A stretch of DNA of 64,000 nt from Hippopus hippopus (Eukaryota; Mollusca; Bivalvia; Cardiida; Cardiidae). Below, piece by piece: positions 63,685 through 64,000 of the stretch; the first letter of the stretch is position 1, and every line of letters starts with the position of its first letter. The position numbers and the translations under genes were made by a program. The notes beneath the pieces are model-generated. The model was not told where the DNA came from, made no database searches, and saw only the letters and a list, made by a program, of their open reading frames with translations. Location: NCBI GenBank assembly GCA_946811185.2, contig OX328098.1, positions 26,545,084 to 26,609,083 of the forward strand, written 5' to 3'.

Positions 63685-64000
63685 GGTGGCATATTTCTGC
63701 CGCGAGATACGAGATAGCTATCATGATAATTTTAGAAAACTATCGTGATAAAACAAAGTTTCCTTGAAATATTATCTAGATAATAAAAATTTTCACGATA
63801 AAAATATCGCAATAATTCTACCTGTTATCATGATTTTTTTTGCTTTCGTGCCCATAACTAACATTCACGGTATCTATAATTAGATACGGTTTCGGAACAT
63901 CTTCTTCTACAACCTTATGAATTCTCCTTTTCCCTGAATGGTTTAAAAGTGTTCGTAGGAGGTATTTCGAGTCTTCTTTGTGATTTTACAGACTTCTGTT
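63685..64000 (+). mobile_element. Foldback MITE of the 44-kb family, cut by the window edge
   Basis: GGTGGCATATTTCTGCCGCG start and the same internal order (GCTTTCGTG, GATACGGTTTCGGAACATCT, TCGTAGGAGG) as 44308 and 45538. Confidence 0.85.

Overview
The window is AT-rich eukaryotic genomic DNA, most likely from a bivalve mollusc. The evidence is spliced metazoan exons with canonical GT/AG borders, tRNA-derived SINEs ending in a TTGATTGATTG-type tail, mariner elements, many hairpin MITEs and satellite-bearing interspersed repeats of a kind I associate with bivalves. Host genes are sparse: (i) at least five minus-strand exons (8.2, 11.6, 12.7, 17.5 and 40.4 kb) encoding GAF-domain segments of a tandem-GAF cyclic-nucleotide phosphodiesterase; (ii) an intronless Yellow/MRJP-family gene at 46.7-47.9 kb; (iii) an intronless rhodopsin-like GPCR at 59.0-60.0 kb. 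The phosphodiesterase catalytic exons would lie to the left and were not found.

The centrepiece is a complete-length Polinton/Maverick (virus-like, adintovirus-type) at 21858-39213, 17,356 bp long. It is flanked by a perfect 6-bp target duplication (GAAAGC) and bounded by 460/462-bp terminal inverted repeats that differ by 7 substitutions and one TA unit. It sits between two homologous GAF exons of the phosphodiesterase. Its gene content is: a small unknown gene (+), protein-primed DNA polymerase B (-), a SAP/NUMOD1-like protein, a major capsid protein candidate, several small virion or core-type proteins, two tandem dUTPase-fold-like proteins, a minor capsid (penton) candidate, a packaging ATPase (-), then on the plus strand a zinc-ribbon/PLA2 protein, an integrase with chromodomain, an adenain-like protease and a fibre-like protein with phage tail-fibre-type repeats, and finally a minus-strand group of a RING-finger protein, an unknown and a Tyr/Pro/Gln-rich repeat protein.

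The copy is dead. I count six in-frame stops (22535, 24389, 29644, 31996, 33917, 34735), about ten frameshifts, and a deletion in polymerase B that removes the palm motif B region. Protease, penton, RING, dUTPase-like, SAP/NUMOD1 and several small genes are still open. The number of stops agrees with neutral decay since insertion as estimated from TIR divergence. Two genome-like signals recur inside it: perfect AT palindromes in the gaps between genes, and a TATATAAAA tract directly against several start codons.

The rest is a mosaic of repeats. There are two mariner copies (6.5 and 14.4 kb) with different lesions, 161-bp satellite arrays with a four-monomer higher-order order (9.4-10.4 and 19.8-21.2 kb), a foldback element keeping the tail of a Tc1-type transposase (49.5 kb), a foldback MITE cluster (44.3-45.8 kb), a 28-bp minisatellite (56.7-58.3 kb), and three or more MITE families with strong central hairpins. 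Frameshift calls in homopolymers could in part be assembly errors; the stops and the polymerase deletion are harder to explain that way.
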